64,000 nucleotides of DNA from Streptomyces fagopyri (GTDB lineage: Bacteria; Actinomycetota; Actinomycetes; Streptomycetales; Streptomycetaceae), in assembly GCF_009498275.1 (NCBI RefSeq), contig NZ_CP045643.1, positions 3,720,001-3,784,000 of the forward strand, read 5' to 3'. The notes under the pieces are model-generated. The model ran no database searches and was not told the origin of the DNA. It saw only the letters and a program-made list of their open reading frames with translations. This document shows positions 17,071-25,776 of the stretch, one piece after another. Made by a program: the position numbers and the translations under genes. Positions within the stretch are counted from its first letter, which is position 1. Every line of letters begins with the position of its first letter.

Positions 17071-17841
17071 TCACCCCCGGTACGGCGGTGCCGCCCCCCA
17101 CGTCCACCGGGGTACCGGCTGCTCCGCCGGAGGCACCGCGTCGGGGCCGGAGAAGTGCACGGCGAGCCGCGTACCCCACTCCGCGTAGGCGAGGAACGCG
17201 GAGCGGAACTCGGCGTCGGTGGGCAGTTCCGCGTCGTCCGCCGCGTCCTGGAGGAGGCCGACCCAGCGTCGGCGCTGCGTCTCGGTGATGTTCCTGCCGA
17301 AGTGCTTGGCGACCATGTGGCCGTGGCCGCCCTGGGTCTCGGAGTAGGCGGGCGGTCCGCCGAAGACCTCGCCGAGCCAGAGGGCGACGTGCGCCGCGTG
17401 TTCGGGCGCCATGCCGGCGAAGACGGGTGCGAGGACGTCGTCCTTGAGGACCTTGTCGTAGAAGACCTCGGTCAGCCGGACGAAGGCCTCCGCGCCGCCC
17501 GCCCACGCGTACAGGGTGGGGACCGCGGCGCCGGCGCCCCGTACCGTCGTCGCCTTGTAGTGGCGCCTCTCCTGGATGTGCGGCAGGTAGGGACGGAGCT
17601 CGGCGAGGAAGGCCGGGCAGAGCTCCGAGGCACGGAAGTCCTGTTCGCGGGCCTCGGTCGAGGTCCAGGTGATCCGCAGGACGAAATGTTCGAAGTCGTC
17701 CTCGCAGCGGGCGAGTTCGTGGTCGACGCACTGTGGGGCGGCGGCCAGCAGGGCCGCGGCCCGGGTGTGGGCGGCCAGGAACTCCGCGGACCGTTCCTCG
17801 GGTATGTGGTACCGGACGTACTCCACGGTGTGGGCGCTCAT
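17071..17841 (-). CDS. Fusion of ABM monooxygenase domain and group II truncated hemoglobin, 256 aa
   Basis: Two domains in one chain. Residues about 2-95 are an antibiotic-biosynthesis-monooxygenase (ABM) dimeric alpha/beta barrel (VEYVRYHIPEERSAEFLAAH, FEHFVLRITWTS). Residues about 110-240 are a truncated hemoglobin (LTEVFYDKVLKDDVLAPVF, HAAHVALWLGEVFGGPPAYS, GGHGHMVAKHF...RRRWVGLL), the His of AKHF being the likely proximal ligand and the aromatic FYD segment the B10 region. A chimera of this type was described in Streptomyces avermitilis, so the architecture is known but rare. The ATG complementary to 17839-17841 is preferred; an in-frame GTG at 17862 falls inside the terminator at 17861-17895. 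Role in oxygen chemistry is inferred only. Confidence 0.87.
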   Translation of the reverse strand: MSAHTVEYVRYHIPEERSAEFLAAHTRAAALLAAAPQCVDHELARCEDDFEHFVLRITWTSTEAREQDFRASELCPAFLAELRPYLPHIQERRHYKATTVRGAGAAVPTLYAWAGGAEAFVRLTEVFYDKVLKDDVLAPVFAGMAPEHAAHVALWLGEVFGGPPAYSETQGGHGHMVAKHFGRNITETQRRRWVGLLQDAADDAELPTDAEFRSAFLAYAEWGTRLAVHFSGPDAVPPAEQPVPRWTWGAAPPYRG

Positions 17842-17860
17842 GAGGACCACGGAAACACGC

Positions 17861-17895
17861 ACGGCCCGCCGGAAGCTGCTCTTCCGGCGGGCCGT
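17861..17895 (-). terminator. Perfect 15-bp-arm terminator
   Basis: Arms 17861-17875 and 17881-17895 are exact complements with the loop CTGCT. It lies 37 bases past the S8 protease stop and just upstream of the globin start on the same strand, so it should separate the two transcripts. Confidence 0.8.
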
Positions 17896-17932
17896 TCGCT
17901 ACGGGCTCACTTCACCCGGGCGCGGAGCGGAC

Positions 17933-20900
17933 TCACTTTCCGTAGTACGCGTTGTAGATCGAGACCGTCGACTTGTTGCCCTGCTTGTCGGTGATCTTCG
18001 CGTGGAAGGAGACTCCCTTGCCCTTCGCGGGGTTCTTGACGGTGATCTTTCCGTCCTTGACCTTGAGCATGGTCCAGGTCTGGCCGTAGTCGTACGAGAC
18101 GTACACGTACAGCGACTTGAGGTTCCGGCCCGCGGCCGAGCCCTGGACGGTGACGGGGATCGTCGTCGTCCGGCCTGCCTCGACGCGGCTGTCCAGGCCG
18201 GTCGCGGCGTTGAAGCGGACCGTGGACGTGGGCAGCTTCGTGAAGGCGGCCTTCTTGGACCTGAAGGTCCAGCTCGCGTCGATCCGGGTGGAGGCCGCGG
18301 CGACCTTCACGCTGCGTTTGACCGAGGTCGTCAGCCGGTACTCCGCCTCGCCGGCCGGGACCTTGAACTCCTTGTCCCCGAAGAGCGGGTCGTCGTTCGA
18401 TCCGATCTTCGCCCCGTTGCGGTACAGCGTCGTGGTGACCGAGCTGAACAGCGAGGACCCGGCGTGGGTGCTTCCGTCGGCGTACACCGGGAGGTAGCCG
18501 GCGATGCTGTCGCCGTCCCGGTAGACGCCGAACTCCGCGGTGATCTTCGGGCCGAAGACGGCCGTGTTGAACCGCTTCGTGTAGCTCTTGCCCGCGCTGA
18601 AGGTCTGCGGGGTGCCGAGCGTGTAGTACGCGTCGACGACCGGGAACCCGGAGGCGTCGGTGCCGGCGTGCTGCTCGAAGTCGAACGACCACTGGACCTT
18701 GTCACCGGTCGACAGGTACAGCGTGCGCGTGCTCGGCAGTTTCTGGTCGACGCCCACACCGAAGCTGTAGTCGTCGGGCAGACTGCCGTACGTGGTGATC
18801 GCGCCGGTCTTGCCGGGCGCCGCGGCCCCCATGTCCGCCCTGACCGTGCTCAGTTCGCTCGCCTTGTAGTGCTTGACGTGCGCGCCCTGGATCTTGCTGA
18901 CCTTGGCGCCGGTGAAGGTGTCGTACTCGGCGGTGGCGCCCTTGGTCCACTGTCCGGCCCAGCTCTGGAACAGGCCGGAGGGCAGCGCCGGGCCGACGTG
19001 CGCCATCCGCACGTTCTGGAAGGAGTCCAGACCGAGGCCGATGCCGAGGCCCGAGGCGTCGTCGAAGTAGCCGGCGACCGCCGACAGCGGCTCGGCCCGC
19101 GCGTCGGGCACCGTGATGTCGGCGCCCCTGGCGGTACGGGCGTCCAGTGTCAGCGTGGTGTTCGCGGTGACACTCAGCCGGGGCTGGACCAGCCAGTCGA
19201 CCCCGCCCTTCGCCTCCACCAGGTCCCGCACGGACAGGGAGTTGAGCTGGTACTTGCCCTTGGGCACCCGGAGGGTCACGGTGTCCGCGGTGTTCTGCGA
19301 CGCGTAGTCCCGCTCGGCGCCGAGCCCGGAGTAGCCCATCAGGTCGGTGAGGTGGGTGGGTGCCTGGCCGGCACGGTCGACGTACTTCAGGGTGACGTCG
19401 TACGACTCCGGCTCGCGCTCGGCCGCGAGTGCCGTGCGCACCGACTGGCCGCCGCCCGTCGCCGTCACGTACGCCGAGTACGCCCCGTCGAGTGTGCCGC
19501 CGAGCCTGGTGTTCGCGGTGACGCCGACGGACGCCCTGCCACCGGCCGGGACGGTGACCGTGGTGGCGCCGAGCTTGAAGAAGCCCGAGGGGGCCGTGTG
19601 GCCCTTGGGGTCGGTGGCCTTGACGCCGAGGGTCAGGGTGACGTCCTTCGTACCGAGGTTGCGGTACGTCAGCTGCCTGCTCAGGACCGTGTCGTCGGTG
19701 TGCGGCCACTGTGCGACGCCGAAGCTCACCGACGACGGGTCGGCGATCACGGTCTGCTTGATCGCCGAGTCGACGGCGATGCGGCCCGCGCCCTGCTGGA
19801 ACGGCGTGTAGGAGCCGCCCTTGGCGGACCCCGTCAGCGCGCCCTTGAGCTCGGTGTACGTCCAGTCCGGGTGTTCCTGCTTGAGGATGGCGGCGGCGCC
19901 CGCGACATGCGGGGTCGCCATCGACGTACCCGAGATGGTCAGGTAGCCCGCGGGATTCTCGCCGACCTCCGTGTCGATGACGCTGCCCGGGGCGGCGGCC
20001 GCGGTGATGTCCACTCCGGGGGCGGTGACGTCCGGCTTGATGGCGCCGTCACCGAGGCGGGGGCCGGTGCTGGAGAAGTCCGCCAGCTTGTCGTGATCGT
20101 CGACGGCGCCGACGGTGAGCGCGGCGTCCGCGCTGCCCGGCGAACCGATCGACTCGGGGCCGTCGTTGCCGGCCGCGATCGCGAAGAGGATGCCCTTCTC
20201 GGCCGAGAGCTTGTCGACCTCGGCCTCCAGCGGGTCCACGTCGGGGGTGTCCGGGCCGCCGAGGCTCAGGTTGACGACGTCGGCGCCCTGGTCGGCCGCC
20301 CACTCCATGCCCGCGAGGATGCCCGAGTCGTCACCGCTGCCGGTGTCGTCGAGGACCTTGCCGTTGAGGATCTTCGCGCCGGGCGCGACACCCTTGTACT
20401 TGCCGTTCGACTTGGCACCGGTGCCGGCCGCGATGGACGCGACGTGTGTGCCGTGGCCGAAGTGGTCGGTGGCGTCGGCGGCGGCCGAGAAGTTCCTGGA
20501 CGCGACGACCTGGTTCCTGAGGTCCGGGTGGGTCGCGTCGACCCCGGTGTCCAGGACGGCGATCTTGACGCCCTTGCCGTCGTAGCCGGCCGCCCAGGCC
20601 TTGGGGGCGCCGATCTGCGGCACGGACTTGTCGAGGCTCGCCCTGCGCACGCCGTCCAGCCAGACGTGCGCGATGCCGGAGGCCGCCCGGCCGTGGTCGG
20701 TGACCGCGGCCCACAGCTCGGCCGCGTCCCGCTGCGGCGTCCGTACGGCGTCCGCGTTCAGGGACTTCAGGGTCCGGCGGAGCGTGCCCGACTCCCGGAC
20801 GCCGGTCCGGGCGGCCGTCGCCGCGCCCTTGTAGCCGACGATGACCTTCAGACCCTGCTTCTGGGAGGCGCGGGTCGCCGCCTTGTTCAGCTCGGTGACG

Positions 20901-21232
20901 TCGAAGAGCCGGCGGTCCAGCTTGCCGGCGGCTATCAGCGCCTGCGCGTCGGCCGGCACCACGAGGGTGTGGCCGCCGGCCTTGCGGATCTGGACGGGCA
21001 CGTGTGCACGGCCCTCGGCCCGCTCGACGCCGACGACGCGCCCCTTGGTGTCGACGACCACCCGGTCACCGGTGATCAGCGTGATGCGGTGCTTGGCCGT
21101 GATCCCGGCCGCAGGAGTGGTGTCGGCCCGTCCGGCCTTCGCCGGGACCCTCGCGGACGCCGGGCTGGTCATTCCCGCCGCCAGCGCCACGGCGGCCGCC
21201 GTGGCGACGGTCGCCGCGCACGCTCTTTTCAC
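17933..21232 (-). CDS. Secreted subtilisin-like S8 serine protease, about 1,099 aa
   Basis: A large exported subtilase. From the GTG complementary to 21230-21232 the signal peptide is KRACAATVATAAAVALAAGM ending at ASA; a TTG 12 bases upstream, close to GGGGGAG, is an alternative start. A pro-region (about 45-200) precedes the catalytic domain with Asp228 (AVLDTGVDATHPDL), His263 (GHGTHVASIAAG) and Ser437 (SGTSMATPHVAG), with the oxyanion Asn in FAIAAGNDG. The remaining roughly 600 residues are beta-rich and end in YNAYYGK. It has its own terminator and two dyads in its promoter region. Probably an extracellular nutritional or processing protease. Confidence 0.93.
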   Translation of the reverse strand: MKRACAATVATAAAVALAAGMTSPASARVPAKAGRADTTPAAGITAKHRITLITGDRVVVDTKGRVVGVERAEGRAHVPVQIRKAGGHTLVVPADAQALIAAGKLDRRLFDVTELNKAATRASQKQGLKVIVGYKGAATAARTGVRESGTLRRTLKSLNADAVRTPQRDAAELWAAVTDHGRAASGIAHVWLDGVRRASLDKSVPQIGAPKAWAAGYDGKGVKIAVLDTGVDATHPDLRNQVVASRNFSAAADATDHFGHGTHVASIAAGTGAKSNGKYKGVAPGAKILNGKVLDDTGSGDDSGILAGMEWAADQGADVVNLSLGGPDTPDVDPLEAEVDKLSAEKGILFAIAAGNDGPESIGSPGSADAALTVGAVDDHDKLADFSSTGPRLGDGAIKPDVTAPGVDITAAAAPGSVIDTEVGENPAGYLTISGTSMATPHVAGAAAILKQEHPDWTYTELKGALTGSAKGGSYTPFQQGAGRIAVDSAIKQTVIADPSSVSFGVAQWPHTDDTVLSRQLTYRNLGTKDVTLTLGVKATDPKGHTAPSGFFKLGATTVTVPAGGRASVGVTANTRLGGTLDGAYSAYVTATGGGQSVRTALAAEREPESYDVTLKYVDRAGQAPTHLTDLMGYSGLGAERDYASQNTADTVTLRVPKGKYQLNSLSVRDLVEAKGGVDWLVQPRLSVTANTTLTLDARTARGADITVPDARAEPLSAVAGYFDDASGLGIGLGLDSFQNVRMAHVGPALPSGLFQSWAGQWTKGATAEYDTFTGAKVSKIQGAHVKHYKASELSTVRADMGAAAPGKTGAITTYGSLPDDYSFGVGVDQKLPSTRTLYLSTGDKVQWSFDFEQHAGTDASGFPVVDAYYTLGTPQTFSAGKSYTKRFNTAVFGPKITAEFGVYRDGDSIAGYLPVYADGSTHAGSSLFSSVTTTLYRNGAKIGSNDDPLFGDKEFKVPAGEAEYRLTTSVKRSVKVAAASTRIDASWTFRSKKAAFTKLPTSTVRFNAATGLDSRVEAGRTTTIPVTVQGSAAGRNLKSLYVYVSYDYGQTWTMLKVKDGKITVKNPAKGKGVSFHAKITDKQGNKSTVSIYNAYYGK

Positions 21233-21265
21233 TTGTCTGCGCAAGTCTCCCCCTGGAGATGAGGT

Positions 21266-21290
21266 CCGGGTGAATCCCCGATTCACCCGG
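21266..21290. promoter_or_regulatory. 11-bp inverted repeat upstream of the S8 protease
   Basis: CCGGGTGAATC (21266-21276) and GATTCACCCGG (21280-21290) are exact complements separated by CCC. It lies about 34-58 bp upstream of the GTG, in the 5' leader or core promoter, and is a candidate operator or leader hairpin. Confidence 0.55.
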
Positions 21291-21315
21291 CCGGGGGATG
21301 TCTCGTACACACGCA

Positions 21316-21358
21316 CGATCACCCCCGCGGAAACCGCAAGTATGCCGGGGGGTGATCG
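21316..21358. promoter_or_regulatory. Interrupted 11-bp inverted repeat, operator or terminator
   Basis: CGATCACCCCC (21316-21326) pairs exactly with GGGGGTGATCG (21348-21358) across 21 bases that contain a smaller GCGG-AAA-CCGC hairpin. It is downstream of the ABC ATPase stop and upstream of the protease, so it may end the ABC transcript, regulate the protease, or both. Confidence 0.5.
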
Positions 21359-21437
21359 GTCCCTCAAGAGCGGGACTGCGGTGAGGAGTTGACGGATTCG
21401 CTCCGCTAAGACCCTGAATTCTCTCTTTTGCGCGCTT

Positions 21438-22121
21438 TCACGCCCCCGCGTTCTCCTTGACGGTGATCTTTCCCTTGCGGATCGTCGCGACGCGCGGGGC
21501 CTTCCTCGCGATCGCGGAATCGTGGGTGACCATGACGAAGGTCAGCCCGCGCTCCTTCCACATGGTCTCCAGCACGTCCATGATCTCGTCGCGCATGGAC
21601 TCGTCGAGGTTGCCGGTGGGTTCGTCGGCGAGCAGCACCTTCGGCTGCTTGACCAGGGCACGGGCGATGGCGACGCGCTGCTGCTGACCGCCGGAGAGCT
21701 CGGCGGGCAGGTGTCCGAGCCGCTCGGCGAGCCCCACCGACTCCAGGGCCTCGGCGGCCCGCGCGCGCCGTTCCCTGCCCTTCACCCCGAGGGGTACGAG
21801 AGCCGTCTCCACATTCTCCTGGGCGGTGAGCGTGGGAATCAGGTTGAAGCTCTGGAAGACGAATCCGATGTTCTCGCTGCGCACCTTGGTGAGCTTCGCC
21901 TCGGACAGTTTCGCCAGATCGACGCCGTCGAGTCCGACGCTGCCCGCGGTGGGCCGGTCGAGTCCGCCGAGCATCTGCAGCAGGGTGGACTTTCCACCGC
22001 CCGTGGGCCCCTGGATGACGAGCCGGTCTCCGTCCGCGATGGTCAGATCGATGCCGGCGAGTGCCTCGACCGTGCCCTTGCCCCGCTGGTAGCGCTTGAT
22101 GACGCCACTGAGTTCGTACAT
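21438..22121 (-). CDS. ABC transporter ATPase (MacB/LolD type), 227 aa
   Basis: ATP-binding subunit paired with the FtsX-type permease upstream. Walker A is GPTGGGKS, the Q-loop FVFQSFNLIPTLTAQENV is typical of the lipoprotein/macrolide exporter class, the signature is LSGGQQQRVAIARA, Walker B is VLLADEPTGNLD, and the H-loop is MVTHDS. The ATG complementary to 22119-22121 has AGGAG eight bases upstream; a longer in-frame extension to 22172 has no such site. The gene lies 69 bp after the permease, in the same operon. Such pairs act on envelope substrates or relay cell-wall signals. Confidence 0.92.
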   Translation of the reverse strand: MYELSGVIKRYQRGKGTVEALAGIDLTIADGDRLVIQGPTGGGKSTLLQMLGGLDRPTAGSVGLDGVDLAKLSEAKLTKVRSENIGFVFQSFNLIPTLTAQENVETALVPLGVKGRERRARAAEALESVGLAERLGHLPAELSGGQQQRVAIARALVKQPKVLLADEPTGNLDESMRDEIMDVLETMWKERGLTFVMVTHDSAIARKAPRVATIRKGKITVKENAGA

Positions 22122-22190
22122 GGTGCTGCTCCTGGTTGTGCGTGAGGGGACCGCGCGGGTGTGTGGCCGCACGGCCCGTGCGGGGCCGGT

Positions 22191-23636
22191 CTATTCGACG
22201 CGGCGCAGGGCGTCCGCGGGCCGCAGCCGGGAGGCGCGCCAGCCACCGAAGGCGCCGGCGATCAGGCCGCCGGCGACGGCGAGGGCGACCGCGCCGGCGA
22301 TGGTGGAGAGACTGACGGGCGCGGTGAGCGTGACGTCCAGCGCCTTGGACGCGACGCGCCGGCCGGGACCGCCGAAGCCGCCCTGTCCACCGCCGCCTCC
22401 CGAACCGCCGACCTGTGCCTGCAGGCTGGGGCTGATCTCGGTGACCGCGTACGCGCCCGCCAGACCGAGCGCGATGCCGAGGACGCCGCCGACCAGTCCG
22501 TTGACGATGGCCTCACCGACGACCTGGCGGGTCACCCGGCCCGACTTCCAGCCGAGCGCCTTGAGGGTGCCGAACTCGCGCACACGCCGGGAGACGGCCG
22601 AGGAGGTGAGCAGACCGGCGACCAGGAACGCGGCCACGAGCACCGCGATCGAGAGCCACTTGCCGACGTTCGACGCGAGGTCGGAGGCGGTCGACAGGGA
22701 GCCGGAGACGGTGTTCGCGAGGTCCGCGGAGGTGGTGACCGTGGTCCCCGAGATGTTCTTCTGGATGGCGCTCTTGACGCTGGAGATCTGCTGCGAGTCG
22801 GAGGCCTTGACGTAGATCGTGGTGACCTTGTCCTTGGCGCCCGCCAGCGTCTGGGCCTGCTGGAGCGGCATGTAGAGATTGGCCGCCGCGTCGCCGCTGT
22901 CCGGGGTCGCGATCCCGATCACCTTGAACTTGACGCCCTTGACGGTGACGGTGCCGCCGACCGAGAGCTTCTTCTCCTTGGCGTACGACGTGTCGGCGAC
23001 GACCACCTCGGTGTTCGTCTCGGACGTCGTGAAGGTACGGCCGCTGGTGATCTTCGAGGAGGTCAGCGGGCCGAGCGCCGGCTTGGTGACGTCGGTGCCG
23101 TAGACGGAGTAGTTGTTGACGTCGAAGTCGGCGCCGCCGCCCTCCACGCGGCCCTGCGGGGGCTGCTGCCCGCCCTGGCGGCCGCCGCGGTTGCCGCCGC
23201 CGTTGCCGTTCTGCTGGAACTGGCCCCGGGTGAACTGCCCGTTGACCCGGATGACCTGGAGGCTGAGCCCGCCCACGGAGTCCGCGACGCCGTGCTGCGA
23301 GTCGACCTTGGAGACCGTCGAGGCGGCCAGGGTCTGGAATCCCTGGACCATGACGCGGTCGCTGCTCTGCTCCTTGTCGGAGCCGTTGTCGTTCGCGTCG
23401 AAGTTGAAGCGCGGGCGCTGACCGGTGCTCGTCGGCGGGGCCGCGGCCTTGGTGACGGTCATGTCCGTACCCAGCCCGTAGAGCGACTGGAGGACCTTGC
23501 CCTGGGCCTTCTCCATGCCGGACGACACGGAGCTGACCACGATGACCAGGGCGATGCCCAGGGCGAGCCCGGAGGCGACGACGAGCGCCGCCTTCCTGCG
23601 GCGGCGCAGTTCGCGCCTCAGGTAGGTGAAGAACAT
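22191..23636 (-). CDS. ABC transporter permease, FtsX/MacB family, 481 aa
   Basis: Architecture of a MacB-like permease: an N-terminal membrane helix (AALVVASGLALGIALVIVVSS, about residues 16-36), a long extracytoplasmic domain (about 40-325) with an Asn/Gly/Gln-rich loop (GNGGGNRGGRQGGQQPP), and three C-terminal helices (about 330-460) with a Gly-rich linker (GGSGGGGGQGG). It forms a transporter with the downstream ATPase. Family members use mechanotransmission to move lipoproteins, peptides or antibiotics or to activate hydrolases. The ATG is complementary to 23634-23636. The low-complexity loop is likely variable between species. Substrate unknown. Confidence 0.9.
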   Translation of the reverse strand: MFFTYLRRELRRRRKAALVVASGLALGIALVIVVSSVSSGMEKAQGKVLQSLYGLGTDMTVTKAAAPPTSTGQRPRFNFDANDNGSDKEQSSDRVMVQGFQTLAASTVSKVDSQHGVADSVGGLSLQVIRVNGQFTRGQFQQNGNGGGNRGGRQGGQQPPQGRVEGGGADFDVNNYSVYGTDVTKPALGPLTSSKITSGRTFTTSETNTEVVVADTSYAKEKKLSVGGTVTVKGVKFKVIGIATPDSGDAAANLYMPLQQAQTLAGAKDKVTTIYVKASDSQQISSVKSAIQKNISGTTVTTSADLANTVSGSLSTASDLASNVGKWLSIAVLVAAFLVAGLLTSSAVSRRVREFGTLKALGWKSGRVTRQVVGEAIVNGLVGGVLGIALGLAGAYAVTEISPSLQAQVGGSGGGGGQGGFGGPGRRVASKALDVTLTAPVSLSTIAGAVALAVAGGLIAGAFGGWRASRLRPADALRRVE

Positions 23637-23751
23637 GGCCGCAAGCTAGGTACGGCGCGTGATGAAGCCATAAGGCCGAAATAAGAGAACGATGAGAAGA
23701 CTGTGCCCGCACAGAAGTTCACCTGTGCGGGGCCCCGGAAGCCTGTGCGAA

Positions 23752-23791
23752 CGCCGATGGCGGCGGCCCGTGCGGGCCGCCGCCATCGGCG
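23752..23791 (-). terminator. Perfect 19-bp-arm terminator after the L,D-transpeptidase
   Basis: Arms 23752-23770 and 23773-23791 are exact complements with a 2-base loop, 27 bases past the stop of the L,D-transpeptidase gene. A second small dyad (23706-23714 / 23723-23731, CCCGCACAG/CTGTGCGGG) follows, nearer the permease start, and could be its operator. Confidence 0.8.
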
Positions 23792-23817
23792 GGGTTTCGG
23801 TGGGGCGGGTGCCGGCG

Positions 23818-25068
23818 TCAGGCCGCCGAACCGGCCTTCCAGGACGCCCAGTCCAGGTTCCAGCCGTTGAGGCCGTTGTCCGGGGCGACGGTCTTGTCGC
23901 CGGTGTTCTTGACGACCACGACGTCACCGATCAGCGAGTGGTTGTAGAACCAGGCCGCGGGGGTGTTCGCGTCGTCGGCACCCTTCGTGTCGGACAGGCC
24001 GACACAGCCGTGACTGGTGTTCACCGAGCCGAAGATGGACTTGGCGCCCCAGTAGTTGCCGTGCACGAAGGTGCCGGAGTTCGACAGACGCATGGCGTGC
24101 GGCACGTCCTTGATGTCGTACTCGCCCTTGCCGTCGGAGTTCGTGAAGCCGACCGTCGAGCCGTTCATCCGGGTCTCCTTGAACTTCTCGGAGATCACCA
24201 TCTGACCCTGGTACGTCTTGTGCTCCGGGGACCCCGAGGAGATCGGGATCGTCTTGATCGTCTTGCCGTCCTGCGTGACCTTCATGGTCTTGGTCTGCGC
24301 GTCGACGATCGAGACCTGGTTACGGCCGATCTTGAACGTGACCGTCTTCTGCTGTACGCCGTACACACCGCTCGCGCCCTGGACGCCGTCCAGGTTCAGC
24401 TTCAGGGTGACGGTGGAGCCGCCCGTCCAGTAGTTCTCCGGACGGAAGTCGAGACGGCTGGCGCCGAACCAGTGGCCGACGACCTCCTGGCCGCTGCTGG
24501 AGGAGACCGTGATCCCCTTCTGCACGGCGGCCTTGTCGGTGATCGCCTTGTTGAAGTTGATCGAGACGGGCATGCCGACGCCGACGGTGGAACCGTCCTC
24601 CGGCGTGAAGTTGCCGATGAAGCTGTTGGCCGGGGAGACCGTGGTGAACGAGGCGTTCTCGTGGGCCACCAGGCCCGCGGAGTCGGTGGCCTCGGCCGCG
24701 ACCTTGTACGTCGTGGCACGGTCCAGCTGGGCCGCGGGCTTCCAGCTCTTCTTGTCGGCCGATATCCGGCCGGAGACGGCCGTGCCGTCCGCCGTCTTCA
24801 TGGCGACGGAGGTGAGTGTGCCCTTGGTCACAGTGACCGCGGCGGCGTTGTTGATGGACGCGTTGTCGGAGCCGTCGGCCGGCGTGATCTTGATCTGCGC
24901 CTCCGAACTCTTCTTGGCCGCCGCCTCGTCGGCCTGGGCCTGCGAGGACCGGCCGCCGTCCGAGGCGTTGGCCTTGCTGCCGCCCCCGCTGCACGCAGAG
25001 AGCACCAGCACTCCGCCGAGCAGTGCGGACGCGGCCACCAGGCCTCGACCCCGCTTACTGTCCGTCAT
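23818..25068 (-). CDS. L,D-transpeptidase lipoprotein with Ig-like domains, 416 aa
   Basis: Peptidoglycan cross-linking enzyme (YkuD fold) forming 3-3 bonds. A lipobox (LVLSACSGG, Cys near residue 26) anchors it to the outer face of the membrane. Bacterial Ig-like domains cover about 50-280 (EDGSTVGVGMPVSINFNKAI), and the catalytic domain follows with MRLSNSGTFVHGNYW and SHGCVGLSD, where His353 and Cys355 are catalytic. I start at the ATG complementary to 25066-25068 because GGAGAAG lies just upstream; the earlier ATG at 25083 supplies part of that site. It is monocistronic with its own terminator. Confidence 0.93.
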   Translation of the reverse strand: MTDSKRGRGLVAASALLGGVLVLSACSGGGSKANASDGGRSSQAQADEAAAKKSSEAQIKITPADGSDNASINNAAAVTVTKGTLTSVAMKTADGTAVSGRISADKKSWKPAAQLDRATTYKVAAEATDSAGLVAHENASFTTVSPANSFIGNFTPEDGSTVGVGMPVSINFNKAITDKAAVQKGITVSSSSGQEVVGHWFGASRLDFRPENYWTGGSTVTLKLNLDGVQGASGVYGVQQKTVTFKIGRNQVSIVDAQTKTMKVTQDGKTIKTIPISSGSPEHKTYQGQMVISEKFKETRMNGSTVGFTNSDGKGEYDIKDVPHAMRLSNSGTFVHGNYWGAKSIFGSVNTSHGCVGLSDTKGADDANTPAAWFYNHSLIGDVVVVKNTGDKTVAPDNGLNGWNLDWASWKAGSAA

Positions 25069-25270
25069 CACACGCTTCTCCATCGTTGCCGAATCACCAA
25101 ATACCGCAATATTCCCGTAGGAACCTTCAACGTACGACCGCCTCGTCCCACTCCGCACTCCTCGGCCATGTGGGACGCACCACGCCGATCAACGGCGCCG
25201 ACCGGGCGGACCGGCGGCCGGACCGAACCCGTGGTGCGGAAGTGGCCCGTGCGTCGCCTGAGACGAACGA

Positions 25271-25298
25271 ACCCCGGGCGGCGGTTGCCACCCGGGGT
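25271..25298 (-). terminator. Hairpin downstream of the acidic protein gene
   Basis: ACCCCGGG (25271-25278) and CCCGGGGT (25291-25298) pair across a 12-base loop, 20 bases after the stop of the gene ending at 25319. Confidence 0.5.
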
Positions 25299-25318
25299 CA
25301 CGAATTTCCCAAGGCGCC

Positions 25319-25666
25319 TCAGCCGACTCCGACTTCTTCGTCGTCGTCCACGTCGTCATCATCCTCGTCGAGGTCCCATTCCGGCGAATCGGGGTCGTAG
25401 TCGATCGGCTCGCTGCTCCAGGACGCCTGGGCGAGTTCGACCCCGGGCACCTCGCTGACCAGGTCGAACGGATCGACGAGATACGCGAGGGCTTCGGCCG
25501 TGTCTTCCGTCACGGCGTTCTCGGCGTGCGCCCGCTCGTCGGACTGCATGCCGGAGTCGTCCGCGAGGCGACGCAGCGCGGCCTTGGTGACGGCGTCCGC
25601 GTCGTCGACTTCCAGTACCAGCTCCACACGAAGCCGGACAAACCGTGATGTCTCAGGAGTACTCAT
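25319..25666 (-). CDS. Acidic conserved hypothetical protein, 115 aa
   Basis: Function unknown. From the ATG complementary to 25664-25666 the protein has a beta-strand-rich start (RFVRLRVELVLEVDDADAV), an Ala/Glu helical middle and an extremely acidic tail (WDLDEDDDDVDDDEEVGVG). There is no signal peptide. The tail could bind basic partners or metal, but that is inference. Codon use is normal, supporting a real gene. It is divergent from the LAXTG protein at 25777. I recall similar small proteins in other Streptomyces at this locus but cannot name a family. Confidence 0.75.
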   Translation of the reverse strand: MSTPETSRFVRLRVELVLEVDDADAVTKAALRRLADDSGMQSDERAHAENAVTEDTAEALAYLVDPFDLVSEVPGVELAQASWSSEPIDYDPDSPEWDLDEDDDDVDDDEEVGVG

Positions 25667-25776
25667 GAGACGGAGCGTACGGCCCGAGGTCCCCACGACT
25701 TTCCCACGACCCGCGCCTTTCATTAGCATCGGGCCGCACGGCCAATTCGCCAGCGCCACAAGGGGATCGATATTAC

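Noticed and set aside
17669..21262. A 1,197-codon open frame antisense to the S8 protease
   Set aside because: The opposite strand encodes signal peptide, full catalytic triad and normal codon bias; the antisense frame has no recognisable domain.
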